From: Agrypnia vestita
Lineage: Eukaryota > Arthropoda > Insecta > Trichoptera > Phryganeidae
Length of the DNA: 64,000 bases
Assembly (NCBI GenBank): GCA_016648135.1
Contig: JADDOH010001522.1
Location: 1 to 64,000, forward strand
Direction: 5' to 3'
Shown: piece by piece, positions 1 through 8,837 of the stretch
Numbering within the stretch: position 1 is the first letter of the stretch
Layout: the number at the start of each line of letters is the position of its first letter
The notes under the pieces: generated by a model
Told to the model about the DNA's origin: nothing
Database searches by the model: none
What the model saw: the letters and a program-made list of their open reading frames with translations, nothing else
Position numbers and translations under genes: made by a program

Positions 1-802
1 TCAAGCGTGTGGATGTTGTAACATTGATATATTTTCGCTTATATCTTCGAAACTATCTAATAAATACTTTTTTTTTTACATTAACGTAAACAATAACTAC
101 CCTTGATGATTAATATTCTCAATTTTTATGTAATTTATGAGATTGTGTTAAAATATTTATTCAAAGTTTTCATACATGTATGGCGGCGGTACACTACCAT
201 TTGACCAAAAACATTTCTAAATAAAAATGCATATGTAGATATACGGTACCTACCTAGTGCGGAAATATTCAATAATTAATAAATGCACATACATTTTCTT
301 TACTTGTATTTACTAATTAATATTAGGTATTAGCTTTTTTAAAGTTTGATGTTAATTTCTGTTGCTGCTCAATTGATATTTTTAATTGTGAGATGTCAAA
401 TGTTACACGTCATAGGTTACTGCTGCAAGGCTCGCTTTTTCTTTGATTGTTATTTGCCTGAACTTATTGATTCAAGGCACGAGCGTGGGATGGATGTATA
501 CAAATATTTTGATATGGAAGGATAGTTTTCATCTGTGTTTGCATTCAGTTTCATTACGAATTTGTGTGTGGCTGACTATCACAGCTCCAGCGAGGCTCAA
601 GAGGAATTCAATGGTGGAACACAAAGCAATGAGAAATAATTCAAATACGCGTTAAGAAAACGTTTATTTTATTATATTTTATAACACAGATTAAATGTGA
701 AATATAGAATATAAAAAATTAGAACCAATGCAATATTTAAATTACCTAGAAAATTAACAAAATTTCAAAAGAAACTGATTAAGACACAAGATAAATATAA
801 TA
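1..802. other. No recognised gene, left edge
   Basis: AT-rich DNA with no exon, RNA gene or transposon terminus that I can support. A 70-codon open frame at 443-655 has no recognisable motif and is probably chance. The region should be intron or flank of the RING-finger gene whose first visible exon is at 4277. Confidence 0.4.
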
Positions 803-1378
803 TTGTAATACCTCATTAATTCGAAATTCAAGGGACCTAAAAAACATTTTGAATTATGCAAAACCCCGTTAATTCGAAAATCGAGGTACAAAAAAAAATG
901 AAAAACTGCGAGGCGATCGCAAAATTCGGCAAAAATTGAAAAACTCATGAAAAAAGCTATTTATTTTGTGAGAAACATCCGTATTTTTTCATATTGCAAG
1001 AAATCATTTCGAAAACGCAGTAGAGTAAAACCTCGGTTTTACACTTCCGCAGGGAACAGCAAAAAATGGGGAAAACTTATGAAAACGTTAAAGTTGTTAA
1101 AAAATGAATATTTTATAGAAAACAGGGCTTTTGATGAAAATAAAACCAATTACAGTAAAACCCTGTTGATTCGAACCCTGATAGAACTCATAAGTCCCAA
1201 AATGTTAATTTAATAGTAAATTAACCACGATAATTCGAACACCCCGATAATTCATATTCGAAATAATTTTTAGCCCCTTGCGCCACAAATCAATACATTT
1301 TAGTTCATATAATTCTAAATTTTTTGAAATTCGACAAAATTGTAAGAAGACTTATATTTTTTCACAAATGAGAAGAAC

Positions 1379-1600
1379 TCTGATGTCCTCGAATAAACTG
1401 AAACTTCAATTCAATTCAATTCAATTCAATTCAATTCAATTCAATTTTTATTTATTACATAATATGTACATTACAAACTTTATGTTTAATGCATACATAT
1501 TATGAATTTATATCTAAAAATATACATATATACATCTATATACATACATACACATATACATACATATATACATACAACTTAAACTTAACCAACCCGACCA
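1379..1600 (-). mobile_element. LINE 3' end, reversed, with (TTGAA)n tail and TACA microsatellite
   Basis: A TTCAA pentamer run (about 1405-1445) is followed by roughly 60 bp that matches, in reverse complement, the 3' end of the LINE fragment ending near 6050 (which ends in TTGAAA repeats). A (TACA)n-like run follows at about 1516-1577. It is therefore a 3' truncated LINE tail on the minus strand, lying head to head with the L2-type fragment at 1607-2597. Confidence 0.55.
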
Positions 1601-1606
1601 AAACTG

Positions 1607-2597
1607 AGTTTCTTTGGACAGCTACCCGAAGACGCTAATACCTGTTGGAAAAACTCCCACTCTCTATTTCAAATATTGACATAATTCCCAAAACCAATGT
1701 CAAACTACTTGTAGTCCACTTGGATTCAAGCTTGTCTCTTAATAAACAAATTAATAGCACAACCAGCTCTACCTTCTATCATTTACGCCGCATTAAATCT
1801 AAAGCATCCCAACAGAAGCAACAAAATTACTAATAAATGCATACGTTATCTCTCGCTTAGACTTCTGTAATGATATCTACGCTCATCTCCCGAAACAGGA
1901 AATAAACAAATTACAATCTGTATTTAGTGCCGCTGCAAGACTCATTACCGGCGTTTTAAAGTTTGCGCACATCTCAAATCATCTTCAAAACCTTCACTGG
2001 CTTAGATGTCCAGAGAGGATTGAATATAAGCTTTGAATTACAATATTTAAGGGTATTCACAACATGGCCCCTCAATACATAACCGACTTCTGCATTCCAT
2101 TCTCCGCAAATAATAGACAACTAATACTTCGCTCAGCATCAACATCTAATACAAAAAGGTTAGCTGAAGTAAATAATCGCGTCCATAAAACTAATTTAGG
2201 TGATTGTGCTTTCGCGGTAGTTGGACCAAAGTTATGGAACAAACTATCTAATAAACTGAGACAAACAGACAGCTTACCACAGTTCAAAAAACAAATTAAG
2301 ACGCATTTATTTAGATAATCCTATAAAAACGTACACAACAACACTAGCTAATGTTTTTCACTCCTATTGTGCACTCCGCGAAAACACCTAATTCTTTCAG
2401 GCACTCTCAACTATTATAGTATTCAATTTTAATTCCGTTTCTTGCATGCCACCTATTGAATAAGTAATAGTAAATAAGTTTTTTCTTTTTTAGCAGTAAG
2501 TTGTTTTGTAATATAGTTTTTCTGTGTAAAGCGCCCTTGAGGTGAGTATTCGCGAAAACGGCGCTATATAAGTTATCCAAATATTATTATTATTATT
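1607..2597 (+). mobile_element. L2/CR1-type LINE, 3' end with frameshifted reverse transcriptase C-terminus
   Basis: Three successive frames encode the post-catalytic part of an L2-clade reverse transcriptase. The first (1645-1833) has a V-H-L-D-S-S-L-S-L block. The second (around 1850-2035) has S/A-R-L-D-F-C-N and A-A-R-L-I-T-G. The third (2064-2318) has A-P-Q-Y-I, L-R-S-A and F-A-V-V-G-P-K-L-W-N, ending F-K-K-Q-I-K-T-H-L-F-R. The 3' UTR ends with the L2 hallmark TGTAAAGCGCC...GGCGCTATATAA and an (ATT)n tail at 2582-2597. It is inserted in the long-TIR transposon: the flanking sequence is uninterrupted in the related copy at 38.9-39.0 kb (reverse strand), with a possible AAC target duplication at 1376-1378 and 2598-2600. 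Severely 5' truncated and frameshifted, so inactive. Confidence 0.8.
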
Positions 2598-3718
2598 AAC
2601 AAATATGTCAATATCGGGTACTTTATTAATAGTAATGTCGCGATCTTTGTATTAGTAAGCATTATAAATATAGTAAAACTTCAGTTTTGCGTTCCTCTTT
2701 TTTACGGTTTTCACCGAAATATTTAGAAAATTCAACTCAACATTAATAGAAATTTGCAAACGAAATTTCCTTTTTTCTTTCCAAAAATTTAAAACCTGAA
2801 CGAAAGATGAATTTTATATTTTCAACGGGGGCGCATCTTTCGTGTTTCGGTTCCGTCTCGAGCGAGTACATATTTCGTTAGCAATGAAGTAACGTAAAAA
2901 GGGGCAAACTATTTACTGAATGTAAATATTTTCAACGTTTAACTAACGACCCCTTTTAGTAGTTGTACTCGTTTAATATCAGCTATTCGCGAAAATCGCA
3001 ACGACTGCCGCGCCGTTTTGCGCGCGTAAAATCGTTTGAAAGTTATTATTTATTTATATTTTTTATATTACGTTGACCGTTTTAAATGTTAATATTCTTT
3101 AAAGATTGCCCTAAAAACATCGCGACAAAAAGTACAATTGATTATAAGAAGATTATTGAAAAAAAAATGCAAAGATATCTATTGAAAAAACGGTCAATGT
3201 CCACGAGACCTTTTTGTGGGTGATATCATCCTGAAGAAGACTCCAAAATCTCGGTCGGGCTGAATATCCCAGATTACGTAAATATGATTATTTAACGTTT
3301 TTTTAGCAGCATGTACATTTTTGAAAAATTATGTTGATATCAAATGTTTTTATTTTCATCAAAAGCCCATTTTCTACATAATTTTCATTTATTAACTTTA
3401 ATGTTTTCCTTAGTTTCACCCAGTTTTTTGCTGTTTCCTGGAGAAGTGCAAGACAGAGATTTTACTGAATAATTTTCAAACGATTTCTTGAAAAATGCAA
3501 AAATACAGACGTTTTTCACAAAATTAATGACTTTTTCACGAGTTTTACGATCTTTTGAAAATTTCCCAACTGCATCGCGAGTTTTTTTTACCGCGAACTT
3601 CGAATTAACGAGGTTCCGCATAATTCGAAATATATTTTTTTGGGCCCCTTGAATTTTGAATAAACGAGGTTTTACTGTGGTAGTAATAAAATTATATTGC
3701 AGTTTGTAATATTTTTTT

Positions 3719-3762
3719 TGTGTAAAGCGCCCTTGAGGTGAGTACTCAGTAATAATAATAAA
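3719..3762 (+). repeat. L2-type LINE 3' tail fragment
   Basis: A short TGTGTAAAGCGCCCTTGAGG block followed by (AAT)n matches the 3' end of the L2 element ending at 2597. A homologous fragment lies at 39893-39940 in the duplicated locus, so this insertion predates the duplication. Confidence 0.6.
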
Positions 3763-3764
3763 AA

Positions 3765-4240
3765 GGTAGATTTCTGCCTCAATTTGGAGAGTAAAATGTT
3801 GTAATATTTATAGTTATGGAGGTAAGCGACATTAAAGTTGGCATTTTTTTCAACATTTCTGAATTATCTTCTTAAACAGTTGAACTATAATGAGAGTAAC
3901 TAATAACCTATTGTAGTGTCTCTACTCCGGATGATATTGGGATAGCCTCCAATTAAATACGGGATACTTTGTATATGCACTTATATTTGGGACTTGACGT
4001 GAGGAACGACCGTTCTACCTCCTGTGTATCTCGCGGGCGCAAAGCAAAAGAGAGCGCGTCCCCAAAATGGCGGCCTGTTTATACTCAGCGCCCCCTAGGG
4101 ATACCACACTTATATTGAATAATAAAAACTAGTTCGCTTTAGTGCAAGTTACAGATTTTTTAAACCTTACAGAAAAAATTCTGTTTCAAATTTCTGCAAG
4201 ATTTTAATTATTTCATTTGATTTGGACAACAACAACAATG
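3765..4240. mobile_element. MITE-like repeat ('GCGACATYAAAG' family), split by a solo LTR
   Basis: The block begins at GTAGATTTCTGCC, contains a GCGACATTAAAG motif and a GTTGAACTATAATGAGAGTAAC motif, and shares these in order with repeats at 22422, 33560, 39940 and 60415. In better copies (22422-22857 and 60415-60784) the two halves are inverted, giving a fold-back element. Here a 197-bp solo LTR (3912-4108) splits it. Confidence 0.5.
3912..4108 (-). mobile_element. Solo LTR of the gypsy family present full-length at 45.8-49.7 kb
   Basis: Exactly 197 bp, opening TGTAGTGTCTCTACTCC on the + strand and closing GGATACCACA, the same length and ends as the two LTRs at 45757-45953 and 49524-49720. 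Flanks are CCTAT on the left and CTTAT on the right, a 5-bp target duplication with one later change. The duplicated locus near 40076-40090 has the uninterrupted site (AATAACTTATATTG), so this insertion came after the segmental duplication, or was cleanly absent from that copy. No internal region remains, as expected after LTR-LTR recombination. Orientation is taken from the full-length copy, whose coding strand is minus. Confidence 0.85.
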
Positions 4241-4276
4241 TCGTCTGATTTCATAATATACATTTTTTAATAACAG

Positions 4277-4420
4277 ATGCTGTGCCCCAGATTCGAGACG
4301 AAATGTGTTTGATGTGTGAGGCATCCGAAGCCGCCTATCCCCTGCCCTGCGGCCACTCTCCGGCTTGCGAGGACTGTTCCGCTGACTTGGTGGCGTGCCT
4401 CATCTGTGACACAAGCTTTG
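4277..4420 (+). CDS. RING exon A of mind bomb-type E3 ubiquitin ligase (internal exon)
   Basis: A 144-nt internal exon. The acceptor ends AATAACAG before 4277 and the donor is G|GTAAAT at 4421. It starts with two bases completing a codon and ends with one base, so it is a phase 1-1 exon of 48 codons. It encodes a C3HC4 RING: C-L-M-C, then P-C-G-H, A-C-E-D-C, and C-L-I-C, which bind two zinc ions and recruit E2 enzymes in the family. In mind bomb proteins such RINGs lie at the C-terminus after ankyrin repeats and ubiquitinate Notch ligands. This role is inferred from terminal exon D, not from this exon alone. A near-identical copy (one difference) is A' at 40262. Confidence 0.85.
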
Positions 4421-5100
4421 GTAAATAAATCTCTGCTGTGTAGCTTGAACAAATACGCTTAATTTCCGCAATGGAAATCCTATTTTGTAGATGGATTCTC
4501 TAAAAGTTACGGTAGATCCGCTCTTGTGAGTGGATAATATAAAAATCCATTAACTGTGAAACTAACAACAAAATATAATCTAATCCAGAATAAGTTTTGT
4601 AGATATTGGACCATTCTGTATCCAGTCCGAACCTAGTGCCATCGAGCTTTCATCCTTTTCTATAATTAAAGTTCTTTTTGGGAAACCGAAAGCGTGTGCT
4701 GAACGTTCACGGCGACCAAGAAACTGTCAACGGCTGGTCCAAGAAATTCATCACTAAGCTACAAAAAAATTATATGCGGCATTTCAAACTATGATTGTAT
4801 ATATTTTATGCTTTCCATAGTGCGATAGAAAGTCACATTGAAGTTATTTAATAGGATAAGCAGAGTTTTAATTACTGTAATTTTTTGTAATATAATATTT
4901 TTGTTTTTCATTTCATCATATCATCGTCATCACATCATAACATAAATTTCTTTAGGCATGCTTAGAGTGAAATTTTAGGATGTAATGAAAACATCATGAA
5001 GTCACGACTTAATCTTGAAATCTTGAATCAAAAGCTAAAATGGCCGTTTTCCGAGTGATATTATTTTAACCAATAGCAATTATACTTATAAGTGATGACG
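4421..5100 (+). other. Intron sequence shared with the duplicated locus
   Basis: Collinear with 40406-41090 with small indels and scattered substitutions, for example the shared GTAAATAAATCTCTGCTG at the donor and the CGGCGACCAAGAAACTGTC block near 4710 and 40810. No coding or RNA feature seen. It defines the segmental duplication on the 3' side of exon A. Confidence 0.7.
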
Positions 5101-5149
5101 TCAAGCCATTTGAAAATGGTGATTGCCACCAAAATTACAAAATGCTAAG

Positions 5150-5480
5150 ACAGTGTTCGGAACCAATTCAAAAATCAAGGACTTGTTGAGATCAGCGAAG
5201 GATGGAGATCGCTTAGAAACAGACGGAGTGTATAGACTCGACTGTCAAGACTGCGATAAAGTCTACGTAGGACAAATGTATTCGAACCGAAAATCCTTGT
5301 AAAGCCTAAGAGTCACCATACGCGTCTTTTCTGAAGCACTCAAAATCTACAAGCACCCGATAAATATTAATAGAGATGATGGTCTCAAATTAAGAACATC
5401 ATGGTATCCGGCGCTTCAAAGTCAATTTTGTCGTAGTTCCCGCAGAGATAGTGATCAGACAATATATTAAACATACACAC
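5150..5480 (+). pseudogene. Penelope-like element GIY-YIG endonuclease fragment
   Basis: Reading + from about 5178, the frame carries K-I-K-D-L-L, then G-V-Y-R-L-D-C-Q-D-C-D-K-V-Y-V-G-Q. This is the GVY...VYVG core of a GIY-YIG nuclease with the C-x2-C pair typical of Penelope-like retroelements, where this domain lies after the reverse transcriptase. A stop follows shortly (around 5300), after which the same frame continues with recognisable but decayed sequence. No reverse transcriptase of this element is visible nearby. The Penelope-type 3' motif at 6075-6210 may belong to the same family. Confidence 0.6.
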
Positions 5481-5589
5481 AACACAAGATAACACATGAC
5501 CTCAACACGGTATTGCCACGTAACACATAAACACACTAACAAGCCTGCTTTCGACACGGTATTGCAAGCCAATACTTACCCTTTACCCA

Positions 5590-6050
5590 CGAGTTTCTCC
5601 AGGGTATGCTTGGCTACAATAGTTTAGAGACTAGAAGGAATGTGTATTTGATTACACATTTTTATCGATTGTTGCGCGGTATGATCGATAATCCTCAAAT
5701 TATGCAGAGCATTGGTTTGTATGTTCCTGATAATTATACTAGACATCGTCAGCATAGATTGTTTTACATTCCAATATACAGGACCAACCTGCCGATGGTT
5801 ATGCCTGTTGGAAGAGCCACAGCTATGCTGAACAAAATCGCTTTGGGTATTGATATATTCCATGTGTCTGAGGGGGTTTTCCGAAGCGGGATTCTCCTAC
5901 ACCTTTGACCAGGTTTTATGTTATTTTTAATTTATTAAATATTTTCATTTTTGTTATATGTACTTCCTAATATGTATGCCTTAAACATTTTGTTTGTCAT
6001 GTACATATTATCATGAAATAAATTGAAATTGAAATTGAAATTGAAATTAC
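5590..6050 (+). pseudogene. LINE (Jockey/CR1 group) reverse transcriptase C-terminus with (TTGAAA)n tail
   Basis: An open frame (5606-5908, about 100 codons) begins L-G-Y-N-S-L-E-T-R-R and contains V-P-D-N-Y, R-L-F-Y-I-P, Y-R-T-N and D-I-F-H. This matches the extreme C-terminus of many insect non-LTR reverse transcriptases. About 130 bp of 3' UTR follow and end in four AAATTG repeats at about 6020-6048. Everything upstream is missing, so it is a dead-on-arrival 5' truncated copy. A reverse-strand tail of the same family lies at 1405-1500. Confidence 0.7.
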
Positions 6051-6074
6051 CACAACACCAACACTCACAATAAC

Positions 6075-6212
6075 ATATCAGCCCTGATGATGGACCCTAC
6101 AATGGGATCCGAAACGTTGGCCAGAAAGGTCGTAATAACACGGCATAATACCCCAGAAGACACAAACTAAAAGATTCTGAGTGGCCGTGAAAACCTAAGA
6201 ACATTCTGTCAC
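6075..6212 (+). mobile_element. Penelope-like 3' repeat with hammerhead-like core
   Basis: The motif CTGATGA (6084-6090), a hairpin GGACCC/GGGATCC and GAAAC (6111-6115) recur in order at 59915-59946. The outer CCCAGAAGACACAAAC and GATTCTGAGTGGCCGTG blocks also recur there in inverted order. Penelope-like elements are known to carry small hammerhead ribozymes in their terminal repeats; the core here fits, but I could not confirm stems I and III. Confidence 0.45.
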
Positions 6213-6890
6213 TTAATTCGGAAAAAAACATTTATCATTCCTTTCACACTGCAAGAAGAAGTATCCAAAATCTCAATATAACAATTCATTGTAAAAACTG
6301 TAAAAATAATGTTACATGCAACACTGACTGCACTAAACTTAATCATCATCATCATCTTCTTCCCCTTCTCCTAGTAGGGTCGGGGGCCCAAAGACTCGAC
6401 AAGGAGCTTCCGCGAGCCCCTGTCTTGCGCTGGCGCTGCTTCTACTCGAGTCAACCAGTCCAGACCCATTCTGTTTTAAAATACATTTTTTGTTGTCTCT
6501 TCCAGCTTAATCTGGGTCGACCCACCGGCCGTCATCCCTTCGGGGTTGCCAAGAGGATTCTTCTTGGCAAACTTAATCATAAGACTATTAAATATTTAGG
6601 AATAACTATTGACAAACATGTCAAATAGCAAGACCATGTCAATCTGACAGTGGAACGATTGAAAAAACAGGTCACGTTTTTCATAAAAAAAAACCTACGC
6701 AATATATTAAACAAAAATACTATTAAAAAGGTGTATTACGCGTTGATGCAGTCCCTCTTACAGTATAATATGCGTACTTTAGATTTTTTTTATCCATTAA
6801 TAGAGAATTCATGGAAAATCATGTTTGTGTTCCAATGCAAGATATACACCTACAACACAGCATATAGTTTTTTATGTATGCCAAAGAAAT
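6190..6890 (+). pseudogene. LINE reverse transcriptase fragment (CR1/Jockey group), split by a short retroposon
   Basis: Two blocks, 6190-6340 and 6581-6890, join into a frame containing I-K-Y-L-G-I-T-I-D-K, then a run with H-V-N-L-T-V-E-R-L-K-K and K-V-Y-Y-A-L-M-Q-S-L-L-Q-Y. This is the segment after the catalytic domain of CR1/Jockey reverse transcriptases. A stop replaces the expected Trp near 6626. The first block and the start of the second are also present, uninterrupted, at 42195-42365 in the duplicated locus. The 222-bp insertion at 6347-6568 therefore arrived in this copy only. Confidence 0.65.
6347..6568 (-). mobile_element. Short retroposon (SINE-like) with (GAT)n tail
   Basis: A perfect 12-bp target duplication AAACTTAATCAT flanks it (6335-6346 and 6569-6580), and the duplicated locus carries one copy of that site (42311-42322, one base different). 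On the minus strand it ends in (GAT)n, the usual position of a retroposon tail. GC-rich compared with its surroundings, with no coding frame. The insert starts GCCAAGAAGAATCC on that strand; I did not recognise a clear tRNA head. Confidence 0.65.
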
Positions 6891-7239
6891 AATAATTTCT
6901 AAGATGCATAGATAAGTACATACATCAATTGTCTTAGATTCCGCAACACAAACTACAAAAAAAGTCTGTTTTCTACAAAATATCTTGTTCCATATAATAC
7001 TATTTGGAGTGAAATCCACTACACATCACTCGAATACAACAAACGCCGAAATACGGTAATATCTAAATCTGACTTGTAATGACAGCCAACATAATATAAT
7101 TAATTAATTAAAAGTTAATTTACAAGCCACAATTTCATATTACCTATTTGCATGCTAAAAAGAGCGAAACCAAACATTTTTAACCAGAATTAAATTGGAA
7201 AGTGGATTGACCAAATTTAACATGACATATTTTTTACAG
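6891..7239 (+). other. Intron segment upstream of exon B, shared with the duplicated locus
   Basis: TTTTCTACAAAATATCTTG (about 6968-6987) and the following 250 bp align with 49721-49991. No gene seen. The gypsy element of the second copy is inserted exactly at the 5' side of this TTTTCTAC sequence. Confidence 0.65.
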
Positions 7240-7380
7240 TTATTTCTCGGACCATATGTTTGATGTGTTGCAAGGTATCCCAGAGCAACTGTGAACTGGA
7301 GCCATGTGGGCACAGGCCAGCCTGCGATGGGTGTTCGCCGGGCTTGACAGAGTGCCTCATCTGCAACCGAGTTATAATAG
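7240..7380 (+). CDS. RING exon B of mind bomb-type E3 ubiquitin ligase (internal exon)
   Basis: A 141-nt phase 1-1 exon: acceptor TTTTTTACAG before 7240, donor G|GTAAGA at 7381, 47 codons. It encodes a second C3HC4 RING with C-L-M-C, then E-P-C-G-H, A-C-D-G-C and C-L-I-C. Residues I-S-R-T precede the first zinc ligand. The identical phase and near-identical length compared with exons A and C suggest these RING exons arose by tandem exon duplication and can be gained or skipped without changing frame. The copy B' at 49992 differs by about ten substitutions and lacks one codon near the 3' end. Confidence 0.85.
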
Positions 7381-7499
7381 GTAAGAAACTGCAAATGTAT
7401 TACACCACTATTCAATGGAGTACCCAAGACTTTTATGAGGAAAAGCTCCCATTTCTAAATAAAATCATAATAAAGAAAGTTTTGCTTGGAATGTATTTG

Positions 7500-7925
7500 C
7501 GAAAATAATCATTATTTTATCATATTGATGATCTTTCCGTTCATAAAAAATAATGTACTCGGTGTAAATAACCCATTTTACAATTAAAAATAAAGACAAT
7601 GTCAACTGAAACATGCAGATATAATAAAATACAAAAAACAACAGACAAATTATTTTGAAACAGCTGTGAAATAATTTCCAAACTAGCAGTTAAGGAATTG
7701 GCTATATTGGCCATAAGTGGCCGCCGCGCGGCCATTAGTATCCGTTACGCGGTCATTGGTGTCTGAAATGGCTATCAGCTATACTGGCCGCTATGTGGCT
7801 GATAGTGGACATTGTGGGGCTATTAGTGTCCTGTTGCTTTTCATACGTTTTGGTTATTTTTTGAAACTAGTAAAGGCAAAATCATGCACTGCATTCTGAG
7901 TTTTTGAAGCCATCATAATATAGAT
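7500..7925. repeat. Short inverted and tandem GGCC-rich repeats in intron B-C
   Basis: Around 7690-7835 the sequence TGGCCGCCGCGCGGCCA is a tight hairpin, followed by diverged repeats of a CATTAGTGTCCGTTACGCGG-like unit and a GGCTATCAGC/GCTGATAG inverted pair. It looks like a degraded MITE interior; there are no clear termini. The rest of the interval shows nothing. Confidence 0.35.
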
Positions 7926-8030
7926 GACTAGCTGCTCGTACCCAGCATTGCACGGGTTAAGGATTTAGTTGATAATAATTTGTAGAGGGAAACAAAGGTT
8001 CGATTCGAACATCAATAATTCACTAAAGCT
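7926..8030 (+). repeat. Interspersed repeat ('CTAGCTG..CGTACCC')
   Basis: ACTAGCTGCTCGTACCCAGC and the following GGGTTAAGGAT...GGGAAACAAAGGTT recur at 51719-51840. Such CTAGCTG-initiated repeats are common in insect genomes; I cannot name the element. Confidence 0.45.
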
Positions 8031-8044
8031 TTAACTCAACGAAT

Positions 8045-8406
8045 TCAACACAATTGTTACTGATATTTGTCTGCTCCAATTCAGGTAGTCGAAGTTCAAG
8101 ATTTTTTATTTTGTTATCCTTGTTTGAATTGGCATCCTCCAAGTAGTTAACGGTTTTTTTTAACTGAAGCATACTATTTCCGTTGCTTGAAATTTCATTG
8201 TATTGTTTACTTATGAATTCAATGCTTTTTTTTTATCTCAGTCATTTCATTCTCCATATTTCTTTTTATGTTCAGAGTTTCATACTCGATTTTTCTCATT
8301 TTTTATCCACATATTTTATGATTTTTTCATAGTGATCTTCTCCAGCAGATGGTGGCAGAGTTTCCGAAGGTTTGGGTCTCGTATGTACTTTACTAGTTGT
8401 GCTCAT
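8045..8406 (-). pseudogene. LINE ORF1-like N-terminus with coiled coil, frameshifted
   Basis: Reading minus from an ATG at 8404-8406, the frame starts M-S-T-T-S-K and runs through a Lys/Glu-rich segment. After frameshifts it continues with a heptad-like stretch containing Y-N-E-I-S-S-N, L-E-D-A-N-S-N and L-E-L-R-L-P-E-L-E. This is the pattern of the N-terminal coiled coil of non-LTR ORF1 proteins. The upstream 8407-8600 AC-rich sequence could be its 5' UTR. It is not continuous with the reverse transcriptase at 8600-10320, which lies upstream in the same orientation, so these are two different elements. Confidence 0.45.
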
Positions 8407-8599
8407 TTTAACTTGCTTTTGTTATACTTATATTAAATCAGTTAAAAGAAAATGGAAAGAAATATAAATGAATAGTACCACTTTGATATGAATAATGTGC
8501 ACCCTACTCGCTCCAATGGTATTAGGAATTAAACACAGAAACACATCCTCACTCTTCAACTGTATTATCACAACTAACAACCAACCCAACCAAACAATA

Positions 8600-8835
8600 A
8601 ACCAATGACATTTATTTACACATATTTATATATTCTAGTTCAGAGAGTGTTTCGTTGTGTATTTTTATGTCCATTTGGCGAGTTTTCCGTTTAGCTTCAA
8701 AGTTAATGTAGTTGCATTTTTGAGCGTTTAAGGTAAGAACATTTCTATTTATCCACTCCGTTAGTATGCCTATGTCCTTGTTAATTAGTCTTGTGGTTTC
8801 TATGTCATTATTATAATCATAGAATATTCTGAGTA
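8600..8835 (-). pseudogene. LINE reverse transcriptase fragment, downstream half, interrupted by mariner
   Basis: On the minus strand the frame contains D-I-E-T-T-R-L-I-N-K-D-I, L-T-E-W-I-N-R-N-V-L-T-L-N and K-C-N-Y-I-N-F. This is the region just after the YxDD box in CR1/Jockey reverse transcriptases. The catalytic box itself is decayed at the mariner boundary. The other half continues beyond the mariner at 10039. Confidence 0.65.
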
Positions 8836-8837
8836 TA

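Larger units (their letters stand above)
803..3677. mobile_element. Long-TIR DNA transposon (pogo/Tigger-like termini), non-autonomous, interrupted by LINE debris
   Basis: The left end (803-1160) and the reverse complement of the right end (3340-3677) align over about 350 bp. Both start near a CAGTAAAACCTCGTT-type terminus and carry repeated AATTCGAA motifs, as in pogo/Tigger-like insect elements. No transposase frame survives; short frames inside the arms are only shared repeat sequence. LINE sequences at 1379-2597 interrupt it, and removing them restores continuity with a related copy near 38.1-39.2 kb. The right end sits just upstream of exon A, inside the intron. I see no unambiguous target-site duplication, so the exact outer ends and superfamily are inferred from terminal sequence only. 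Confidence 0.6.

Noticed and set aside
3385..3621. Lys-rich 78-codon minus-strand frame as a gene
   Set aside because: It lies entirely in the inverted-repeat arm of a DNA transposon; the matching arm near 900-1140 has no equivalent intact frame.
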